A DNA stretch of 64,000 nt from Neocallimastix lanati (nom. inval.) (GCA_016946835.1 JACVTC010000056.1:136001-200000); one strand, 5' to 3'. Numbered from the stretch's first letter, positions 13,331 to 25,859 are shown. Notes: generated from the sequence alone by a model not told the origin. Numbers and translations: made by a program.

Positions 13331-13859
13331 TTAATTTTTTTTTCTTTTAAATTTTTAAAAATTTACAGAATAATAACATATATTAATATTTTTATTTTTT
13401 AAGTAAAAAATAAAAATTAAAAAAACAAAATATTAATGTATGTTATTAATTTATTTAATACTTTTATTTTTAATTTTTTTTTTATTAATATATGAAAGAA
13501 AATTATTATATAATATTGAATATAAATAGTAATTATTTAATATTAAATACTTATAATTTAAAAAAATAATATATAATTTAAATTTAAAAAAATAATATAT
13601 AAAATAACAGTTATAAAATATACAACTATCTTAAGTCTAAATATTGTTATATTAGAATTATAATGAATAATATTATTTTTGTTTAATAAATCATTTTTTA
13701 TCATTTTTTATAAAGAAATCTAATTTTTAATATTGATTTTTTTCCCTAGTAATATTAGTAGCAGTAGCAGTAGTATTAGTAGAAGTATTAACAATAATAT
13801 TAACAGTATTTATAGTAATATTAGAACTATTGTTCATAGGGGGTGTTATTATTTTATGA
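13331..13859. other. gene-free; low-complexity tail of pseudogene
   Basis: No gene seen up to about 13740. From 13760 to 13850 lies a run of GTA/ATT-like triplets, which on the minus strand would be the low-complexity continuation beyond the hydrolase pseudogene. Confidence 0.4.
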
Positions 13860-14935
13860 ATGTTCATTTTTATAAATATCATGAATAATATCTGAATATT
13901 CATCAATTCTTGAAAAAAGCAATTTATGACCCATATTTTTCATTAAATATAATCTTTTACAGGGAACTGTAACACTGTAACTGTTTCATAATATTCTTGT
14001 GCTATTAAATAATAAGTTTCAAAATCTTTATCACCAAGAATATTATAATAAGATACTTCATAATTAGTAATGAAAATTTTTTTCATAATATTCTTGTGCT
14101 ATTAAATAATAAGTTTCAAAATCTTTATCACCAAGAATATTATAATAAGATACTTCATAATTAGTAATGAAAATTTTTTTTAATTTATCTGAATTTATAA
14201 ATTCATGTAATAATCATTCACCTACTTATCTTTATTATATAAAAATTGATATAATTCAATTAATGAAAAATAAGAATTATAATATAAAGCTGTATTGGCG
14301 TTGAATTCCATTCCACTTAAAAAAATTCACCATAATTATATTTATTCATCAATTTACTTATTGCAATATTATATTCAGGAATAAAATGTCTTAATGTGAT
14401 TTTTAAATAATTCTTTATCTTCATCATTCTTTGCCTATTTTGTGAGCTCTTCTTTCATTGCTTTTTCATTTTCTTGGGATATCAGCAAGTTGTCCATATT
14501 CAATATAGGTTTCATAATATTATGGATAAGCAAGTTCTAAATTTCATTCATAATAGGTTCCCCAGGAATGACTTAATAAAGATATTTTATCTTTTTTATC
14601 TTTTTTCAAATAATTTAATAGGAATTCGGTCATTTCTTTACCATCTTGCATTAATAAGTCATAAGTCACTACTATATTATTTTGTGATTATAAATAACCT
14701 TTTCCATAGTTTCTTTGATGTCAGTTTACTATGATTTAAATATCCGAATATTTTCTAAGGATTTCATAATCTACGTAATCACCAGAACCTCCATGTATAT
14801 ATATAATACAGGATTTTTTAAATCTTTATTTGGTATCTATCATCATATCTTTATAAATATTCCAGTGGCTATTCCTACTCTCTTGAAAATCGTCGATGAT
14901 TTCATTTTTATTATAACTAATATTATTTTTTTTTC
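13860..14935 (-). pseudogene. alpha/beta-hydrolase (prolyl-aminopeptidase-like) pseudogene
   Basis: The minus strand carries a recognisable alpha/beta-hydrolase in decayed frames. YIHGGSGDYVDYEI near 14780-14800 matches the family's HGGPG oxyanion motif. HQRNYGKGY follows at ~14700-14720, the nucleophile elbow SLLSHSWGTYY (Ser in the SHSWG context) at ~14555-14580, and a C-terminal MKNMGHKLLFSRIDEY with the putative catalytic His at ~13920-13945. The order and spacing fit peptidase family S33. At least six in-frame stops (for example 14721-14723 and 14520-14522) and several frameshifts break it. A 97-bp tandem duplication (13984-14177) repeats the YYNILGDKDFETYYLIAQEY segment out of frame. 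No start or signal peptide is evident. Function is lost unless heavy splicing removes the lesions, which looks unlikely. Confidence 0.8.
13984..14177. repeat. 97-bp tandem duplication inside the hydrolase pseudogene
   Basis: TTTCATAATATTCTTGTGC begins at 13984 and again at 14081, and the following bases match to the end of the second unit. Because 97 is not a multiple of three, the duplication itself shifts the frame. Confidence 0.95.
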
Positions 14936-14968
14936 TTTATTTTCTCAATATATATTAATTATTTAATA

Positions 14969-15014
<46 letters not shown>

Positions 15015-15769
15015 CAAAAACTAAATGATTTTTTCTCTTTTATTTTATTTTTAATTTTAATTTTATTTTATTTTTTTTTATTTTATAAAAATTAAATAAT
15101 ATGAAAATTAATTTTATAATTAAAATTATAATACATCACATAATATTAATAAAATATATTTTTTATTTTAAAATAATAAATTAAGCTTTTTAAAATTTTT
15201 ATCTTTTTAGCAAATTTTTTTTTATAAGAATTGGAATATTCTTATCACAAATTATTTTTAAAAAAATAAAAATAAAAAATAAAATATTTTATTACATTAT
15301 CATTGGTATTAATTAATAAATTAATTCTAAAAAATCATATTAACTTTGATTATGACTGGAGAATTCAGTAATTATTATTATTATTATTTTTTTTTTTTTT
15401 TTAGAGAACTCCTCAAGTAAGAAAGTAATCATCTTTTTTAATATTATAATATTACAATAAAAAAAAAAAATTTTTTTTCATTCGTTATTTTTATTTGGTT
15501 TATTATTAAAAGAGAAAAAAAAAAAAAAAGTAAAGTTTTTTAATTTTTTATTATCTTAATGAATTTGTTTAAGTTCATATGTAACTTTTTCATTTATATA
15601 TATAATAATTAATTTTTTTTTATATTCCAATTTTATTCTTATAATACAAAATTAAATATATATTTTATAATTAATAAATAATAAATATAAATAATTATAA
15701 AAAATATTTCTATTTATGGTATTTTTTTTATTTTATTTTCTTTATATTGAGTATATATATGACATGTAA

Positions 15770-15822
<53 letters not shown>

Positions 15823-17480
15823 GATGAATAGATGATAAAGAATACTAAAAAAGATCAATACTCATAACAAAGGTTTTATAAACTTTATAAAGAATACAAT
15901 TAAAAATAAATAAAAATTAATAAGAAATTAAAACGATTAAATAGTTTTATAAATGTTATATGTATAATATTAATTAATATGAATTATAATATTTTTTTTT
16001 TGTTAAAAAAATAAAATAATAATTAATGAGAAATAAAAAATTAAATATTAAATAATTTATAAATTTTATATAACTAAAATTATTATGAAATGAAATATTT
16101 ATTTATTTATTTATTTTTTTGTTAAAAAAGTAGAATAACAAAAAAGACGAATATTTCATTTCATATTAATTTATTCTAATAATAATAATAAAAATAGCAA
16201 TGATAAAACATTTTATTTTATTTTTATTTTTATATTCTTTATTTAATAATTAAAAATAATAGTAATTAGGAAAAAATGCGATGGAAAAAAAATTACTTTT
16301 GTCAGTAAGAGTAATTAGATAAATACTATCTCAACTTTTTGTTTATCTATGTAGCAGAAAAACACATATTTTTGTTGTAAAGATAAAATAAATGTAATAG
16401 CTTTTTTTTTTTTTTTTTTTTTAATCTTATTAATTATTAATTATTATTACTATTATTATATAATTAATAAACCATTTATTCATTTAGTTAAAATAATAAT
16501 AATTAATTAAACTATTTAAAATTTTTATTAAAAAAATTATTATTAAATTAAAAGGAATAGTTAAAAAAGTTTATTATATCTTTATAATTTTATTTATTAT
16601 TATTTTTTATTTAATTTTAGTTGTTTTTTTTTTCCATTTTTGGTTAATTTATATAATGAAGTCTTGTTTTTTTTTTTTTATTTTTTACCAGTATTTTGTT
16701 AACAAAAACTTTTATATCTATTTTCTATAATCAATTTATGTAATTAATTCAAATGATGATAAATGATGAAGTGATTATAATATGAAATTTATAAATTTAA
16801 ATGAATTAAATTTTTATAACTTAATAATACCAATTATAAAATATCTAATTTATAATATTCATGATGATAAGGATTATAAGACTAATTATTTATAATCATG
16901 AAAATACTATCAGATTAAACTTCTTGTAAAAAGATTATGATTCATAGATTTTTTTATTTTTAAATTATTCGTAATTTATGAAATTAAACAATGTTAAATC
17001 TATAAATATTAGTATTAATATTGTTACTAATAACAATATTAACAAATATATATAATTTTAAAATTATTTTTTTTTTTTTGTTGTCAATTTTATATTAAAT
17101 TAAAAAAAATATTTTTTTTTTTCAGTTTTACCTTAAAAATTTTATATATTTAAATATAATTCTAATATTATAATAAAAAATTTATATATTTAAACATAAT
17201 TCTATTAATATAATAATATTTAAAATTAAATATATTTTATATTTAAAAACTATTTAAAATGTGTATCTTGGTACAATAATATTTCTTAATATATTTAAAT
17301 TAAAATGAAAATTAATTATAAATAAAAAAAATAATAAAATCAAATACTCATATATTTTGTCAAGTTCTTAAAAAATTACTAATATCTTTATAATTATTAT
17401 TCATTAAATTATTAAAAAGTTAAAGTTTTTTTTTTTTTTTTTTTTTTTTTTATTTTTCTTTTGAATTAAACTTTTGTTTT
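14936..17480. other. gene-free intergenic
   Basis: No coding sequence supported. It holds a T-run of about 39 nt at 14971-15009, an ATT microsatellite at ~15775-15822, and T-runs near 15390 and 16402-16422. Confidence 0.5.
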
Positions 17481-17590
17481 ATTTATAGAAATTATGGAAA
17501 TTAAAACGAAGAAAAAATAAAAGCAAAAAAAAATTTTTTATTTTTAATTAGGCATTATTTATAGAAATTATGGAAATTAAAACGAAAAAA
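17481..17590. repeat. short tandem duplication, period 76 bp
   Basis: ATTTATAGAAATTATGGAAA begins at 17481 and 17557, each followed by ATTAAAACGAA. A diverged copy of the block lies at about 12197. The 66-codon frame at 17570-17770 starts inside it and has no recognisable domain. Confidence 0.75.
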
Positions 17591-19643
17591 AGAAAAAAGA
17601 AAAAAAATTTTCGTTTAATTATAAAATTAGAAATATTTGATATATATTTCTATATCTATTTCTATATATATTTATATAAAATTTTATCTGACTTAAATCT
17701 TTTTATATCTATTATTTATATGAATAAAGGTTATAAGTGTTATCAAGTGGCTTTTGATTTTAATATTTAAAATTAAATAATATAAATAACTATTGTTTAT
17801 ATTAAAACAATTGATTGAATTCTATAATATCTTTTAATTCATTTTTATCTTTTATAATATTAAAAATTTATTTGTTTTCTCTTTTTTAATATTTATAAAT
17901 ATAACAAACATGCTTAATTATGAAAATTAATATAATTTTTTGATATTGGATATTTAAATTCCAGATTTAGTTTTATTTATTTATTTATTTATTTTTAATA
18001 AAATAATCTTAATCCAATTAACATTAAATGTATTTTAATAATATATTTATGATTATTTAATAAATTAAAAATAGAAATTTTAATTCATATTTAATTTTTT
18101 TTGTTAATTAAATGATTCAATGAAATATGTCAAATGACCCATATTTCAAATCGTATTCTCTTTAATGAAATATTAAAAAAAAAAAAAAGTTTTATTAAAG
18201 ATATTTATTTTTATTTAATCATTTTCTTTCATATTTTTATGAAATAATAAAATCATATGACAATTTATATTTTATTTTAAATATTAAAAAATAATATTAA
18301 AATTTCATTATTCGGATATTTTTTATTTTAAATTAAATCAATCATATGAAAAAATAATTTATTAATGAATAATAATAATATTAAATATTTATTAAAAATA
18401 ATTTAAAATTTGTATAATATATTTTATTTTTTTAAAATTAATTTAAATGTCTATTCTTTAAATGTATTTAGCATTAATAATATTTTAAATTTTATTATAC
18501 AATAACTTATTATATATATAATACTAAATTATAGTTAAAAATTTTATTTTAATATCTTTATTTATAATATCTATATTCTTCTTTTTAAAAATGATCGTTA
18601 AATCTTATTTTAAATATTAATTTACCTTAATTATTAAAAAAATTATTTGAATTTTGAAACTTTATATAATTTTTATTTTTATTTTAATTTAAAAATCACT
18701 TTATTTTTTTAAATTAAAATTTTTTGAATTAATATGAAATATAAAAAATAATTATTAAAGAAAGATGAAAAAGAGAAAAAAAACAAATAAAGTAAGATAA
18801 AATTTATTGAATTATTAAAAAAATAAAAAAAAAAATTAATATTTTAAGACCTATTATATAATCAAGACGAATTTTATATGGATAAAATGATTATGAAATT
18901 AATATAAATAATAGAAGTAAAAATAAAAAAAATGACATAAAAAAATGAAAATAAAAATATAAAAATAATTTTTGTCTTGTTTTGATAAAAATTGATTTAA
19001 TAAATTAATATAAATTTTTAAAATAGTTTTTATTTTAATGTTATTCATATTATATAATTATATAATAAATAAATGAGATAGTAATATAATTTTTTTTTTA
19101 GTAATATATAAATAAATAATATAGTAATGATAAATTCTTTTTGTAAAAGATTAAATAGAATATCTGTTATAATTTTTTTTAATTTATCAAGATATACAAA
19201 TGATCTTTTATTAATTAGATCATTGTCATTAACTTATTGAGATATGAAAAAAATATTCAATGGATAAGAAATTGAAAATAATAAATATACTAAATACTAT
19301 ATGAGATTAAAAATATTAAATACATAAAATATTATTCAATGAATAAGAGATTAAAAATATTAAACATTTCAAATAAATATATTGATTTTTGATTTTTAAT
19401 CAACTACAAATAAACAATTTATATTAAAATAATAAAAAAATAGAATAAAATAAAACAAAACAAATAGTATATTATTTTAATAAGACAAAAAAAAATTATT
19501 TTTATATAATTCTATTAATTATATTTTATAATAATATTATAAATATTAGTAATTAAACTTAATTTACATTTTCAAAACAGTTCATTTACAAAATTTCAAC
19601 ACTATCATATTTTATGCTTTAGATCATTTAAATCATTTCAATA
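17591..19643. other. gene-free flank of copia element
   Basis: Nothing recognised. The last five bases (19639-19643, CAATA) are the left target-site duplication of the copia insertion. Confidence 0.5.
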
Positions 19644-19890
19644 TGTTAACGTATGTTAATTTTATTAATATAAAGTTATAGTCTAGCTTAAGTTTAATAA
19701 AATATTAAATTAAATTATATTAAATATATTGTAATTACAAATTAAAATATAAATTAGTATGTATCTAGAACAAGCCACAATTAAATATAAAAACATGTAA
19801 TTTTATCTGTACTTTAAATCTTTGTTAACCATTTATATAACACTTGCGTTATATATCTAATTATTAATAAATAAATATTAAACAATAATA
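19644..19890 (+). repeat. 5' LTR of copia element
   Basis: 247 bp beginning TGTTAACGTATG and ending AACAATAATA. It must contain the promoter and transcript start of the element. Individual signals cannot be assigned because of the base composition. Confidence 0.93.
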
Positions 19891-19910
19891 GATTAAGAGT
19901 CTCAGTACTC
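19891..19910 (+). other. primer-binding site, tRNA-Lys(CUU) anticodon-arm type
   Basis: GATTAAGAGTCTCAGTACTC directly abuts the LTR end. The first 14 nt are complementary to UGAGACUCUUAAUC, the anticodon stem-loop of eukaryotic tRNA-Lys(CUU) as I know it. The same 14 nt follow the 5' LTR of the older element at 30509. Priming would therefore use an internal tRNA end, as Drosophila copia does with a half initiator tRNA. The match beyond 14 nt depends on the host's own tRNA. Confidence 0.65.
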
Positions 19911-19964
19911 TATAATAAATTACAAAGCTTTAAATTTAAAAATCGATTTTAACAAAGTATTAAG

Positions 19965-22900
19965 ATGGCCTATCAATTTAACTTAGCTAAGGACCAACGT
20001 CTTCGTGGTGTATCCAATTTTGCCACATGGAATTTCCTTATCATGACTGCAGCTAGGAGATATGGAATGGAAGAATTCATTGAAGAAGATGTTATCTCTC
20101 ACCTGAAGGATAATAACTATAGACTTAATCCTAATGAAGAATCTAAGACGGTAAAAGCTATCCTGAAGATTATTGAGGAATTACAATTAAATCGTGGAGA
20201 AAATGTAAACTACAATGAAGTGTTTACTCAAAACCGAAATAGAATCATTGCTAAAGCAGAAGAGAAAGACTCTCAGTTAATGCTTATGGTGATTCAAAAC
20301 GTTGAAGAAAAAATATTAAGGGAAGTTAGTAGAATGAAGAAAACATTCACAATTATGGAAAAACTAACTTCAAAATACGGTGATAAGAATAATGACACTG
20401 AATACTGGCTCAAGAAATTGCGAAAACTTAAGGCAAATGACCGCAGCCAAATAATGAAGATGGCTGATAGCGTAAATGAAATATTCGGTGAAATGGAAGA
20501 TGCCGGAGTAAATTTGACTGAAAGGGAAAAATTAAAGTACATGTTCAATATTTTACCAAATGACTTTAAAAACATTATAGATGTAACTTTAGAAACTACC
20601 GCCAGACAATTATATGAAAGTATAAAAGATAGAATTTCAGCTAGATCATATCTAGAAAATTGGGAAAATACAATGGATGAACATGATGATCATGATGATC
20701 CAATGGATATAGATCTAATTGAAAAACGTTATAAAAATAAAAACTATCATAAAGGAAAAGGTTTTGTTAAGAAAATAAACAGAAACAATAACAAAACTAA
20801 CAAAAATTTATATTGTCATATTTGTGAGATAAGAGGACATCTCACAAAAGATTGTAAATACAATATGAAAGCAAGAGAAAACAAAAAAGAAGGGAGGCAA
20901 CAATCACTCTACCAGAAAAACCATAAAAATGAAGAAAAAGAATTAAAATCATTTGGTTTAGTGGAAAAAATAACTTCTAAATATGAAGAAAGTGACAGCG
21001 AAAGAGATGATAATTTTGAAGACATCAGACCATTATGTGAACCACATATTAATGATGCTTTGCTAATTGAATCAATAAATGAACCATATAATATAGATAA
21101 TGATGAAAAATCTGTAAACATAATTGAAAGAAATATAGAAAGTAACGAAACAGTTGAATGGTATTATGATAGTGGAGCTTACGAACATGTAACTAATGAT
21201 AAAAACCTTTTGAAAGATTATAAAGAAGATTTTGTACAACTAAGATGTGCAAACAATACTACTTTAGACTTTGAAGGATATGGTAGTTGTGAATTTACCA
21301 TAAACAACTACCATATAAAATTAAACAAAGTGTTATATTCAAAAAAGGCACATAAAAACTTGATAAGTGCCATCGAATTCGCAAAAATAGGTATAACATC
21401 CGTTATTGAGCCAATAAGTCAAGAAAAAGTAAAATTGACTATATCTGACTGTGATAAAAATGTTATCGGAACGTTTCTATCAACTGATTTTAATCAATTT
21501 AAAATAAACACAAAAAGTATAATAAATAATCAAAATATTTTATCATTAGATGATTTAGGGCAAAACAGTCTAGAAATATGGCACAGAAGAATGGGCCATC
21601 AATATATAAGAAATATTTCTAAACATTTAGAACTACACGAGATCAAGATCCCAAAATGTAAAGAATGTAAAGTAGTAAAAATGAAGCATTCCCCACATAA
21701 TGGGAACAATCCTAAATCAAACAAGATACTTGAAGTTATACACTCTGACATTTCGGGGCCATATAACAGTTCTATTAATGACAAAAAATATTTTATAACT
21801 TTCTTGGACGAATATTCGTGGAAAGTTTGGCTCTTCACTTTAAAATCTAAAGCTGAAGCGCCAGACATTATAATCGATTTTCTAAAATACCTTAACAATC
21901 AATTTGATAATTATAAAGTTAAAATATTTAAAACAGATGGTGGTAAAGAATATAAAAATAAGAAAATAAGAAGATACTGTAAAGATAATGGAATTGAAAA
22001 ATCATTCTCTCCACCATATTGTCCAGAAAATAATGGAAAAGCCGAAAGGATAAATCAAACAATAAAAAACACAGCTAAAACTTTATTATTTTGGGCAAAA
22101 TTATCTGAAAATTTCTGGGAATATGCAGTAAGACATGCGGCTTATTTGTATAATATGATTCCTCATGAAGGAAATAATAATTTAATACCTGATGAAGTCA
22201 TATCAGGAAAAAGTATTTCTTTAAAACACTTAAGAACTTTTGGATGTAAATGTTATTATATTGATAATATGGAAAACAAATCCAATTTCACTCCAAAAGC
22301 AAAGGAAGGAATATTTCTTGGTTTCAGCAAGAAAAATTACTCATATAGGATTATGGACATAAAAAACAAAAGAATACACCATGTCAGAGAAGTAGAATGT
22401 TTAGAGGAATGTCCAGCAAACTATATATATGAGAAAGAAGGATTTGTGGACCCATATTTCTCTTTTACAAAAATTGATAATAATATAGTAAATAATAATA
22501 ATAATGAAAATAATCATATTATAAATGAAAATATAATTAATAATATAGAAAACATAAATAATGTTCTAAACAATGAAAATAATAATTTAAATGAAAACAA
22601 TAATAATATTGATTTAAATAACATTATTGTAAACGATAATTTAAACAATATGAACATGGATAACGAGGATAATAAAATAGAAGCAGAAAATAATTTACAT
22701 GATAATAACACGAAAATAATTATTAATATTTTAGATAATATGAATAATAATAAAAATATAGATAAAGGTAAAGAAAATATGGTTTATAATATTAACAACG
22801 ACGATATAATTAATTTAAACAATAAAAATAACAAAATTAAAACCATAACCTTAGAAAAGGACACAAAAACAAATAAACTATTGGATTTTAATAAAACAAA

Positions 22901-25859
22901 TAACACACATAACAATAAACACAATATTACTTTAGAACAAAATAATTTATACGCAAAAAATAATATTAATTCAAATGTAATTTCTGAAGTAAATAATGAA
23001 ATTTCAACTAATGTAAAACATAGTAACAATAATATAGTTCGTTTAAATAAAAATTATAATAAACAAAATACTAACACAGTACTAGAAAACCAAAATATAC
23101 TTCAAAAGGTCAATAACAATTCTTTAAATAATAATAATAATGATTTTATATTTACCAATATCCATGTAAACAATAAAAATAATTTGAATCATTCATTAAA
23201 AAACGTGGTAAATAATTCTTACATTGAAAAAGGTGAATGCAGTTATTCTTATAAAAATAAACATAATTGGGCAGAAAAAGGAAAAGATGCTGAAAATCCT
23301 TCAATTACCCATAAGGAATATAGTAAAAAATCCTGTAAAAATGATATCGTTTTACCGACTCTGATTAATACTGTTAACTCAAATATAAATGATTCCAAGC
23401 CAACCGAAAATTCCCCTGCCAGTACTCCTGTAAAAACGCTTAAAGAAAATATTGATATTTCTAAATTTAAAAATGAAAAAAATTTTAATAATAAAAATTA
23501 TTCAAAAAATGAAGAAAATTTTAATTTACAACCATTGGATAATGGTAAAATAATTAAATCTTATAATTTAAATTCAGACCCAATAATGACGAAGAATAAT
23601 AATATTATGAATAATAATTCCACTAAATTAAAATCTTTTAATACATCACGTGAATCTACAACATTTATTAATAAAGATAATAAGTTACATAAAATTAATG
23701 ATAACAGTAATAAATCTATGAAACTTAAAAATTTTTCAAAAATTAATCAAAAATTTATTAATAAAATTTTTTTTCAAAATGTCAATAATAAAAATATAAT
23801 TAATGATAATAATAAAATCAATACATCTGTAACAAATGATACTTTTGATAAAACATTTAAACTTTCCCTTAATAAATCTTTAAATAATGAAGATTCTGTC
23901 ACTAAAAATATTAAAGATGACAATTTTAATAATAATATTATTGCTACTAATGAAAATTTACTAGATAATGTTGTTGATGATAATCTATCAATTAACAATT
24001 ATAATTGTTCAAATTTAGATGAAAATGATGTTATTCCTATTGGCGATAAAACTCCCCAGGATTCTTATTCTATTAACCATGATTTAGGTTCTGATACTAA
24101 TTACATTAATAATAATATTATTTCCATTATTTCTGACCAAGATGTAAATATGACTGATAATATGACAGGGATTAACAATCAGTCCGTACTCAAACGTCCT
24201 TTAAGTCCTGAAACTTTCTTTAATATTACTAATGATATCTCTCGGCCTAAATATGATGTTTCCAATAATGAAAAAATGGTTTTTACAATTTACTCTGATA
24301 CACCTAATAGTTTTAATGAAGCTATTAATTGTCCTAATAAAAATTACTGGTATAAAGCTATACAAGATGAACTTAATAATTTATACAATAATAATGTTAT
24401 GTCCATCGTTAATTACATTCCTAAAAACAAAAATCTTATTTCGACAAAATGGGTTTTTGCTACCAAAAAAGACTCTAATAATAATATTGTTAGATTTAAA
24501 GCTCGCCTAGTTGCTAGAGGTTTTAAACAACGTAGAGGTATTGATTATGAACTTACTTATTCTCCTACCTTAAACATTGATGGATTAAAGCTTATTATCG
24601 CTTTAGCAGCTAAGTTTAATTGGAATATCTACCAATTAGATATTAAAGCTGCGTATCTCAACGCTCCATTAGATACTGATATTTACACTACTATTCCACT
24701 AGGTGATACTAACTTTGGGCGGGGATTCTGGAAACTCAATAAAGCACTATACGGATTAAAACAATCCGGTAGGCAATGGAACCAAACGATTACAAAATTT
24801 TTAAATAAAAATGGATTTAAACAAATAAAATCTGAAAAGTGTATATTTAAATATTCAAAGAATAATAAAACCAAATGCATCATAGGTTTATATGTAGACG
24901 ATATGATCATAACTGGTGAAGACAAAGAAATACAAAATATAATTACAAAAATTAAAGAAAAATTTAAAATATCAAATTGTGGACCAGCCGAATTCATACT
25001 TGGCATAAAAATTGAAAAACAAAAGAATAAATATATTATATCACAAAATAGTTTTATAAATAATATATTAGACAAATTTAATATAAAAGAAATGAGAAAA
25101 AGAAAAACACCATGCACAGGAGACAACACTATCTCTGAAAATAATAAACCTTTCAATAAAACAATCTACAAGAGTGCTATAGGTTCCTTAATATATCTAT
25201 CAAAATGCACAAGGCCAGATATCGCATTCTCCGTGAACAAGGCTGCCAGAAAATCAGAAAAACCCACAATATCAGACTGGAATAAAATAACAAATATTTT
25301 CAGATATATAAATAGTACTAAAGATTATAAAATTGTATATGATGGACAAGGGGAAATAATAGCATACACTGATGCCGATTTTGGAGGTGATCTAAATGAC
25401 AGGAAATCTACGTCTGGTGGAATAATACTTATGGGAAACAGTCCCATATGCTGGATTTCTAAAAAACAAACATGTGTAGCTACGTCTACAGCAGAAGCAG
25501 AATACATTAGCACATCCGAAAATATTAAAAAAATTCTATGGATCAGAAATATTTTAAAAGAATTAATAAATTATAATAAAACAATTACCATTTTCACAGA
25601 TAATTTAGCAAGTAAAATAACTATTGAAAATGGTGAAATCAATACAAAGTTAAAACACATAGATATTAGATTTCATTTTAATAGAGATAATATAGTAAAA
25701 AGGAAAGTAAAATTAGAATACAAAGATACAAAAGAAATGTTAGCTGACGCTCTCACTAAAGATGTTAATGGTACAAAAATGAGTATATTTGCAAATAAGA
25801 TTTTTAATATTAAAAAATCTAATTTGAGGGGGAGTGTTAACGTATGTAAATTTTATTAA
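19965..25859 (+). CDS. copia Gag-Pol polyprotein
   Basis: 1964 codons, no stop. Domains in order: Gag-like region (~1-270); CCHC zinc knuckle C284-HICEIRGHLTKD-C297; aspartic protease with YYDSGA (D402); GAG-pre-integrase IWHRRMGH; integrase with D595, D658 and E694 (35 residues between the last two) and the NGKAER context; an Asn-rich linker of nearly 600 residues (~834-1425); reverse transcriptase with ARGFKQRRGIDYELTYSP and YVDD at 1643-1646; RNase H with D1803 in YTDADFGG and a TSTAEAEY motif. Gag and Pol share one frame, so stoichiometry is presumably set by processing or transcript choice. The stop lies inside the 3' LTR (about 25 nt). The ATG at 19965 lies 75 nt past the 5' LTR and is the first in frame. 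All catalytic residues looked for are present. Confidence 0.96.
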   Translation: MAYQFNLAKDQRLRGVSNFATWNFLIMTAARRYGMEEFIEEDVISHLKDNNYRLNPNEESKTVKAILKIIEELQLNRGENVNYNEVFTQNRNRIIAKAEEKDSQLMLMVIQNVEEKILREVSRMKKTFTIMEKLTSKYGDKNNDTEYWLKKLRKLKANDRSQIMKMADSVNEIFGEMEDAGVNLTEREKLKYMFNILPNDFKNIIDVTLETTARQLYESIKDRISARSYLENWENTMDEHDDHDDPMDIDLIEKRYKNKNYHKGKGFVKKINRNNNKTNKNLYCHICEIRGHLTKDCKYNMKARENKKEGRQQSLYQKNHKNEEKELKSFGLVEKITSKYEESDSERDDNFEDIRPLCEPHINDALLIESINEPYNIDNDEKSVNIIERNIESNETVEWYYDSGAYEHVTNDKNLLKDYKEDFVQLRCANNTTLDFEGYGSCEFTINNYHIKLNKVLYSKKAHKNLISAIEFAKIGITSVIEPISQEKVKLTISDCDKNVIGTFLSTDFNQFKINTKSIINNQNILSLDDLGQNSLEIWHRRMGHQYIRNISKHLELHEIKIPKCKECKVVKMKHSPHNGNNPKSNKILEVIHSDISGPYNSSINDKKYFITFLDEYSWKVWLFTLKSKAEAPDIIIDFLKYLNNQFDNYKVKIFKTDGGKEYKNKKIRRYCKDNGIEKSFSPPYCPENNGKAERINQTIKNTAKTLLFWAKLSENFWEYAVRHAAYLYNMIPHEGNNNLIPDEVISGKSISLKHLRTFGCKCYYIDNMENKSNFTPKAKEGIFLGFSKKNYSYRIMDIKNKRIHHVREVECLEECPANYIYEKEGFVDPYFSFTKIDNNIVNNNNNENNHIINENIINNIENINNVLNNENNNLNENNNNIDLNNIIVNDNLNNMNMDNEDNKIEAENNLHDNNTKIIINILDNMNNNKNIDKGKENMVYNINNDDIINLNNKNNKIKTITLEKDTKTNKLLDFNKTNNTHNNKHNITLEQNNLYAKNNINSNVISEVNNEISTNVKHSNNNIVRLNKNYNKQNTNTVLENQNILQKVNNNSLNNNNNDFIFTNIHVNNKNNLNHSLKNVVNNSYIEKGECSYSYKNKHNWAEKGKDAENPSITHKEYSKKSCKNDIVLPTLINTVNSNINDSKPTENSPASTPVKTLKENIDISKFKNEKNFNNKNYSKNEENFNLQPLDNGKIIKSYNLNSDPIMTKNNNIMNNNSTKLKSFNTSRESTTFINKDNKLHKINDNSNKSMKLKNFSKINQKFINKIFFQNVNNKNIINDNNKINTSVTNDTFDKTFKLSLNKSLNNEDSVTKNIKDDNFNNNIIATNENLLDNVVDDNLSINNYNCSNLDENDVIPIGDKTPQDSYSINHDLGSDTNYINNNIISIISDQDVNMTDNMTGINNQSVLKRPLSPETFFNITNDISRPKYDVSNNEKMVFTIYSDTPNSFNEAINCPNKNYWYKAIQDELNNLYNNNVMSIVNYIPKNKNLISTKWVFATKKDSNNNIVRFKARLVARGFKQRRGIDYELTYSPTLNIDGLKLIIALAAKFNWNIYQLDIKAAYLNAPLDTDIYTTIPLGDTNFGRGFWKLNKALYGLKQSGRQWNQTITKFLNKNGFKQIKSEKCIFKYSKNNKTKCIIGLYVDDMIITGEDKEIQNIITKIKEKFKISNCGPAEFILGIKIEKQKNKYIISQNSFINNILDKFNIKEMRKRKTPCTGDNTISENNKPFNKTIYKSAIGSLIYLSKCTRPDIAFSVNKAARKSEKPTISDWNKITNIFRYINSTKDYKIVYDGQGEIIAYTDADFGGDLNDRKSTSGGIILMGNSPICWISKKQTCVATSTAEAEYISTSENIKKILWIRNILKELINYNKTITIFTDNLASKITIENGEINTKLKHIDIRFHFNRDNIVKRKVKLEYKDTKEMLADALTKDVNGTKMSIFANKIFNIKKSNLRGSVNVCKFY
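25821..25834 (+). other. polypurine tract
   Basis: AATTTGAGGGGGAG lies immediately before the 3' LTR, the expected site for plus-strand DNA priming. It is also coding within the polyprotein. The G-run stands out from the surrounding composition. Confidence 0.85.

Noticed and set aside
14474-14966. Two plus ORFs
   Set aside because: Antisense to the hydrolase pseudogene motifs.
17570-17770. 66-codon plus ORF
   Set aside because: Starts within a tandem duplication, Lys/Ile/Tyr-rich, no domain, no neighbouring exon.
20294-25513. Several antisense and overlapping ORFs inside the copia element
   Set aside because: They have no domains and lie over conserved gag-pol sequence.
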